This document shows positions 59,741 to 64,000 of a DNA stretch of 64,000 nucleotides, piece after piece (the first letter of the stretch is position 1; each line of letters opens with the position of its first letter). The DNA is from Celoporthe dispersa. Taxonomy: Eukaryota; Ascomycota; Sordariomycetes; Diaporthales; Cryphonectriaceae. Position numbers and translations under genes: made by a program. The stretch lies in NCBI GenBank assembly GCA_016584495.1, contig WAID01000006.1, forward strand, positions 3,286,001 to 3,350,000. The letters run 5' to 3'. The notes below the pieces were generated by a model. That model was not told the origin of the DNA and searched no databases. It saw only the letters and a list, made by a program, of their open reading frames with translations.

Positions 59741-59907
59741 TATAGAAGCAACGATTATCGTTGCTTGCTAGCCCATGCGCAAGGCATTTAGCTGGGGGCT
59801 AAGGCCCCTCTAGACAGAGCAGTAGTCCTTCATCTTACAATAACAAGCAATATAATACCATCAACCACCCCCTCTACGATGTACGTACGTACGAGTACTA
59901 ACCAACA
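59741..59907 (+). repeat. right (3') LTR, 167 bp
   Basis: Starts TATAGAAGCAACG, that is TGTGGAAG with both G changed to A, and ends CTAACCAACA. It has the same length as the left LTR. The inverted repeat near the start is kept (AAGCAACGA/TCGTTGCTT). Confidence 0.93.
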
Positions 59908-59912
59908 GTATC
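59908..59912. repeat. target site duplication GTATC (right)
   Basis: Identical to 52374-52378. The host sequence would read on from 52378 to 59913 without the insertion. Confidence 0.93.
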
Positions 59913-61477
59913 CATCCCACGTGGACGGAAGTGAGCAGAACAGGACTATCTCTGCCCCTTCCCGAGACCCAGGGTCTTTCACTACCTGCCAGAACAAAGG
60001 TAGTGAGTAGAAGCCTGTCAGTCGAGATAGTCTCGGTCGCGGTTTGACTGGCTGCTTGGGCGGTGCGATGGCAAGGCGAGGAAGCAACGGCGTGGCGACA
60101 GTCGGGAGCCATGTGCATGTCGAGCTGGTTGTCGTGTGCGGCTACCCGGCAACCGAAGCTGGACTGACTTGGAATGCGCGGATACCTTTGAGTACTGGCC
60201 CGAGGCGAGATGAGGATCAAGTTTGAGTCCGAGCCGAGCTGGGCTGAGGCGATGGTGGCACAGCTGCTGGTCCTTTTCAGGTGGTGGAAGGCGTGCTGAT
60301 GATGTTGGGGGAGCAGCAGCGGAGTCGGGTGAGCAAGAGCCAGGGCGGGACGTGACTGGGCAAGGAAATTAGGCTCTGAAAATATGGTTGGAAAGAGGCT
60401 GGTGTGGGGGCGGCAGGGGTCAAGGCCAAGGCCCAGGATGGGGGGTAAGGGAGTGTTCGTGCCGGTCAGCGGTAAACATTGCGACTGTAAATGCGGAAGA
60501 CACACATAGGGGTACTGCAAATGGTAGGAAAGAACGATGTATTGTTCAACTATTGCTAGGTGCCAAAGGCATTGCTATATAGTGACTCACTGGCTGGCCA
60601 GCCCCATGTTGGAATATTTGTAATATTTCCCAAAAGGGAAATTGTAACAATAGAGGGTTGAAAGTGTGCTGTATTGAATGCGTTGAATAGCTTAAGAATA
60701 TGCTTACTATCTGTTGAATCGGTCCAGAAGAGGGAAATTTATCGATATATAGGTATATTTAATGCATTATTCTCTTCTGTTCAAGGTTCCATACAAATTA
60801 GGTGGCATAATGAACATCCGAGAATCCTCTCTTATGTGCATTAATCGTCTTGTTTCAACACCCCACACCATTGAATGGGTGCGGGTCAGTAAATGGCCAC
60901 CCTATCTGTGAATAGCCTCATTCACCTGAGGTCCTGGGTCCATAGTAAATGGGACCCCCAAGGCCTCTGCCACAGTAAACCAACATTGAGATGATTTTTT
61001 GGTTGTCGTGATTCAGCTTGTCCAAGATTCTTTTGTACAAAACATCGGCCGTATACGAATTGTGCCTTGATTCATGGCAGGCTCATCAACTACCTACTGG
61101 CACACACTCTCGCCTGTGGCCAAGGCATACGTAAATTAAGTACTTTTTATCTTCAGGTACGGACCTAAGGCTCTGTGGGCATTCTCAGTACCGGATCGTT
61201 CTATGCACAGGAAGCTTTAGACCTTGTCCTGACTGCGCTGTTGATATTCGGCTTTCCCTTTTGGGAAAAACAAAAAGGAGCCCCCCGGTATCAACTCCGG
61301 GCTCCGGTTGGGATCCACAGGGCACGCACGTACCAGCATTACCCGCACTGACCAGCTGTCACTTGTTTAAAGAACAAATTAGAAAACCTGGACGCCTATT
61401 TCGTGTCATTCAGGCTCTTTTGTGCGTGATGCTCTCGCTTCTCGTCGGATACTCACCTCCAAGACGATCCCCTCAAA
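59913..61477. other. intergenic, CoA ligase promoter side
   Basis: 1.56 kb between the retrotransposon and the CoA ligase start. A 219-codon minus-strand frame starting at 60520 and running into the LTR is Pro/Ser/Leu-rich with no domain and is not called. The rest is AT-rich, with no recognisable site. Confidence 0.55.
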
Positions 61478-63438
61478 ATGCTATTCAGGCCGACTGCGTC
61501 CTTGCCGGAGTTGCCACCGATACCAGATACCGTCCCGCTGGTCGATTTCCTCTTCGATGAGCAGCACGGGCGATGCCCTCTATCAGAGTCTCTGGATTCT
61601 TATGTGTGCGGAATCAGCGGCTCCAAGGTCTCGGCGGTCACACAAAAACAGCATGTGAGCCTCCTCGCCCGGGCCCTGCACCAGGAACTCGGCTGGCAGG
61701 TCAATGAGGGATCCGAGTTTGACAAAGTGATGGGAATCTTTGCTCTCAACAACGTAAGTGAATGGGGTTTCTGCCCAAAAAAGAGATGAATCATTCTCTT
61801 CTCCTGGCTTCACATGTATTTTTGGCTGAAAATGAAGTTGGACTGGTAGATTGACTTCATGACCATCTCCCACGCTGTACTCCGCCTGAATGGCATCGTC
61901 TCGCCAGCAAATGCGTTGTACAACGCAGAGGAGCTGGCACATCAGCTGAAGACTTCCAAGTGCAAGGCCCTTTTCACGGTGGGGTCCCTTCTTCCAGTGG
62001 CTCTGCCAGCGGCTGAGGCTGCTGGCATCCCGAAGAACCGGGTCTATATCATCGAGTTGACGAGCGATAAGTCGGATTCGGTGATCACAGCCGGATTCAA
62101 AACGCTCAAGCAGCTACTGCAGCAGGGTGAGGAGGCGTTGTCAGACCTTGCGCCAATAATATGGCAACAAGGTCAAGGGGCTAGACAGACTGCGTTTCTT
62201 TGTTACTCAAGCGGCACGTCTGGCTTGCCGGTAAGATCCACTGGAACCTTCACTACGTATGCAATGCGAAGTGCTGACATGACGTCGTCTCGTGCCCAGA
62301 AAGCAGTGATGATTTCTCACAGAAATGTCATTGCCAACATTATGCAGCTTGCTCTCTTCGACCTTGCAGATCGCAACAACATCCAGCCTGGATACAGAGA
62401 TGTCGTACTCGGTTTGCTTCCGCAGTCTCATATCTTTAGCCTGGTCATCATCTGTCACCTTTCGACATACCGCGGCGACTCGGTCATTGTCCTCCCCAGA
62501 TTTACTCTGGACACTTACCTAAGGACGATTGAGAGGCACAAGATCAACACCATGTACCTCGTTCCGCCCATCGTCATTGCTATGATCAATAGTTTTGAAG
62601 CTATGAGCCGTTTTGATCTCACATCGGTCAGGCGACTCTGGATCGGTGCAGCGCCCTTGGCACCCGAAGCAACATCGGCGTTATTGTCTCGGTATCCCTC
62701 GTGGACACTTACTCTCGCCTACGGCATGACAGAAACATGCGTTTGTGTCACCTCCCAGACGGCACAAGACATCGTTCTGGGCAGTTCTGGTTGGATCTTG
62801 CCAGGCTTTGAGATTCTACTTCTGGACGAATCAGGCAACAGGATCCTAGGTTATGATCAGCCTGGCGAGGTGCTCGTCAAGTCGCCCACAGTTGTTTTGG
62901 GGTATCTCAACAACGATGCTGCGAACAGAGAAACATTCGTTGAGTTGCCCGAGGGTAGGTTTATCAAGACCGGCGACGTGGGACAGTTTCAAAAGACACC
63001 GAGTGGGGTTGAGCATCTGTGGATCGTGGACCGCATCAAAGAATTGATCAAAGTAAAGGTATGGGCCGTGGCGGGGCAATCAGGACGCCTTCACCAGCGT
63101 CTGAGTATCTATACTAATATTCGGGTTAATCACAGGGTCATCAAGTTGCCCCGGCCGAGCTCGAGGCTTGTCTCTTGGGACACCCGTCTGTAGCAGACTG
63201 CGCTGTGATTTCCGTTCCAGATGACCGAGCCGGCGAAGTCCCCAAGGCATTCGTGGTGAAGAGGGGATCATGTTCTGAAGAAGAGCTCCAGAAATTTGTT
63301 CAGGAGAGGAAAGTGTCTTATAAGTGGATCAAGGGTGGGATTGACTTCATAGACAGCATCCCCAAATCACCATCCGGCAAGATTCTCAGGCGAGTCTTGA
63401 ATGCTCGTGAGAAGGCACGGCGGACGGCCAAGCTATGA
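61478..63438 (+). CDS. 4-coumarate:CoA ligase-like acyl/aryl-CoA synthetase with peroxisomal targeting
   Basis: Four exons, 61478-61753, 61850-62230, 62300-63058 and 63136-63438, give 572 aa with no frame problems. Donors are GTAAGT, GTAAGA and GTATGG. The ATP/AMP motif CYSSGTSGLPKAVMISHRN spans the second intron, placed exactly after GLP. Further adenylate-forming motifs are YGMTET (about residue 362), KTGDV (about 442), DRIKELIKVKG (split by intron 3) and the C-terminal catalytic lysine block PKSPSGKILRR. The protein ends AKL, a type 1 peroxisomal targeting tripeptide. Fungal 4CL-like enzymes activate aromatic or medium-chain acids for beta-oxidation or secondary metabolism. The substrate cannot be assigned. 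The start matches the family's usual N-terminus (LPELPPIPDTVPLVDF). Confidence 0.93.
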
Positions 63439-63890
63439 TAGAGTCAGACAGAGATCTTGATTTGATAAGAACACCGAATAAACACCATGTTACATATTTC
63501 TTTATCTGATGCTGTTTGATTCATGGTCTTAAGGGTGGGTGATCTAATAGCGCTTATGGGCTCGAAGTGAGCATCTGAATATATACCCCAAAATTAATGA
63601 CGCATGCAGAGATGGGGATGCCGCTTTCATATGTGACCACATAAAGTATTACCTGGATCGTTACGATAGCTACCTACCTTTCATTTTTTTCAACAATCCG
63701 TCAGCCCTGTTACAGTGATTCTTCGCTTGTCGGCGGCAGTACAAGTGCGTCGGCAGAGCTGAACGGGAAATGCCGTTGGAGATATTACAGTCCTCTAGTG
63801 CCAAGTAACCAAAAAGAAGAAGGAAAAACTTACACCAGCTTGGCTAGAGCACACCACCAATTTGAGAATTCCACGAAGTGGACCGACCGC
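63439..63890. other. intergenic between CoA ligase and the last gene
   Basis: 452 bp, AT-rich, no coding signal. It probably contains the ligase terminator and the next gene's promoter. Confidence 0.55.
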
Positions 63891-64000
63891 ATGAGCCGAA
63901 CTATTCACCCTCGAGATATTCACGAAATCATGGAGTCCGAAATTCCTACTACTATGTACGCATGGCGCAAGCATAGAGGGAGCACAGTTCCGGTGAGGAG
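63891..64000 (+). CDS. 5' end of a gene at the window edge, possibly a medium-chain dehydrogenase
   Basis: An ATG at 63891 opens a frame that stays open to the window end (about 36 codons). The reading passes EIPTTMYAWRKHRG, which resembles the IPxTMxAW start of zinc-type alcohol dehydrogenase or enoyl reductase-like proteins. GTGAGG near 63993 could be an intron donor. Too little is visible to be sure that this is a gene. Confidence 0.4.
   Translation, partial: MSRTIHPRDIHEIMESEIPTTMYAWRKHRGSTVPVR

Larger units (their letters stand above)
52379..59907 (+). mobile_element. Ty1/copia-type LTR retrotransposon, RIP-degraded, 7529 bp
   Basis: Bounded by two 167-bp direct repeats and GTATC duplications. 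Between them the DNA is extremely AT-rich (from about 52,730), with TpA greatly over-represented. On the plus strand, remnants occur in copia order: gag with zinc-knuckle relic, integrase, reverse transcriptase, RNase H. All are interrupted by TAA/TAG/TGA at positions where CAA, CAG, CGA or TGG would be expected. This is the signature of C-to-T mutation on both strands, that is RIP, and the element cannot encode its own proteins. The copia order is integrase before reverse transcriptase, unlike gypsy. About 1.4 kb between RNase H and the right LTR is unexplained. Confidence 0.93.

Noticed and set aside
59861..60520. 219-codon minus-strand frame overlapping the right LTR
   Set aside because: Pro/Ser/Leu low-complexity, no domain, and it spans the transposon junction, so it cannot be an ancestral host gene.
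1..64000. CRISPR arrays, operons or bacterial-type mobile elements
   Set aside because: The window is eukaryotic (introns, nuclear gene families); no regularly spaced direct repeats were seen.

Overview
The window is nuclear DNA of a filamentous ascomycete, most likely a Sordariomycete. The evidence is short introns (about 50-200 nt) with GT donors and CTRAC-like branch sites, an ascomycete gene set (Axl2, PP2C Ptc2/3, Prp6, Efm6, a Mug65-type DysF protein, a calcofluor-hypersensitive-type protein, PC4/Sub1), a NACHT-ankyrin NLR, and a retrotransposon that looks mutated by repeat-induced point mutation (RIP). The class is inference; no marker gene fixes the species.

Layout: 1-183, 3' end of a gene with a FAR1/WRKY-like zinc motif. 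1.9-2.8 kb, secreted double-psi beta-barrel protein (-). 5.6-6.7 kb EFM6 (-), divergent from AXL2 (+, 7.9-11.5 kb). 12.6-14.8 kb PP2C (-). 17.3-20.2 kb mitochondrial PPR/KH protein (-). 20.8-22.2 kb DysF protein (-). 23.3-24.0 kb small membrane/coiled-coil protein (+). 24.3-27.2 kb PRP6 (-). 29.1-31.1 kb DUF3176-like membrane protein (+). 31.8-35.1 kb PXA/PX/nexin-C protein (-). 35.9-36.5 kb SUB1/PC4 (+). 39.8-41.9 kb amino-acid/GABA-type permease (+). 43.1-50.3 kb NLR of about 2256 aa (+). 50.7-52.0 kb unknown coiled-coil protein (-). 52,379-59,907 a complete but dead 7.5-kb Ty1/copia LTR retrotransposon with 167-bp LTRs and a 5-bp target duplication. 61.5-63.4 kb peroxisomal acyl/aryl-CoA ligase (+), then the start of another gene at the right edge.

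The left two thirds is mostly conserved housekeeping: translation-factor methylation, bud-site/polarity, stress phosphatase, splicing, lipid/organelle contact, transcription. The right third is accessory: an NLR, an orphan neighbour, a decayed transposon and a CoA ligase. The genes are not organised as one pathway.

The most striking property of the sequence is that eight of the fifteen complete genes carry single-base indels, 19 in all and mostly in mononucleotide runs. In each gene the number and sign of the indels is exactly what is needed to restore one full-length conserved reading frame. I read this as long-read consensus error rather than pseudogenes, but it affects every automated gene model here. 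The strongest candidate for new biology is the NLR (helical N-domain, NACHT, long ankyrin array, ZZ-like zinc finger) and its convergent unknown neighbour.
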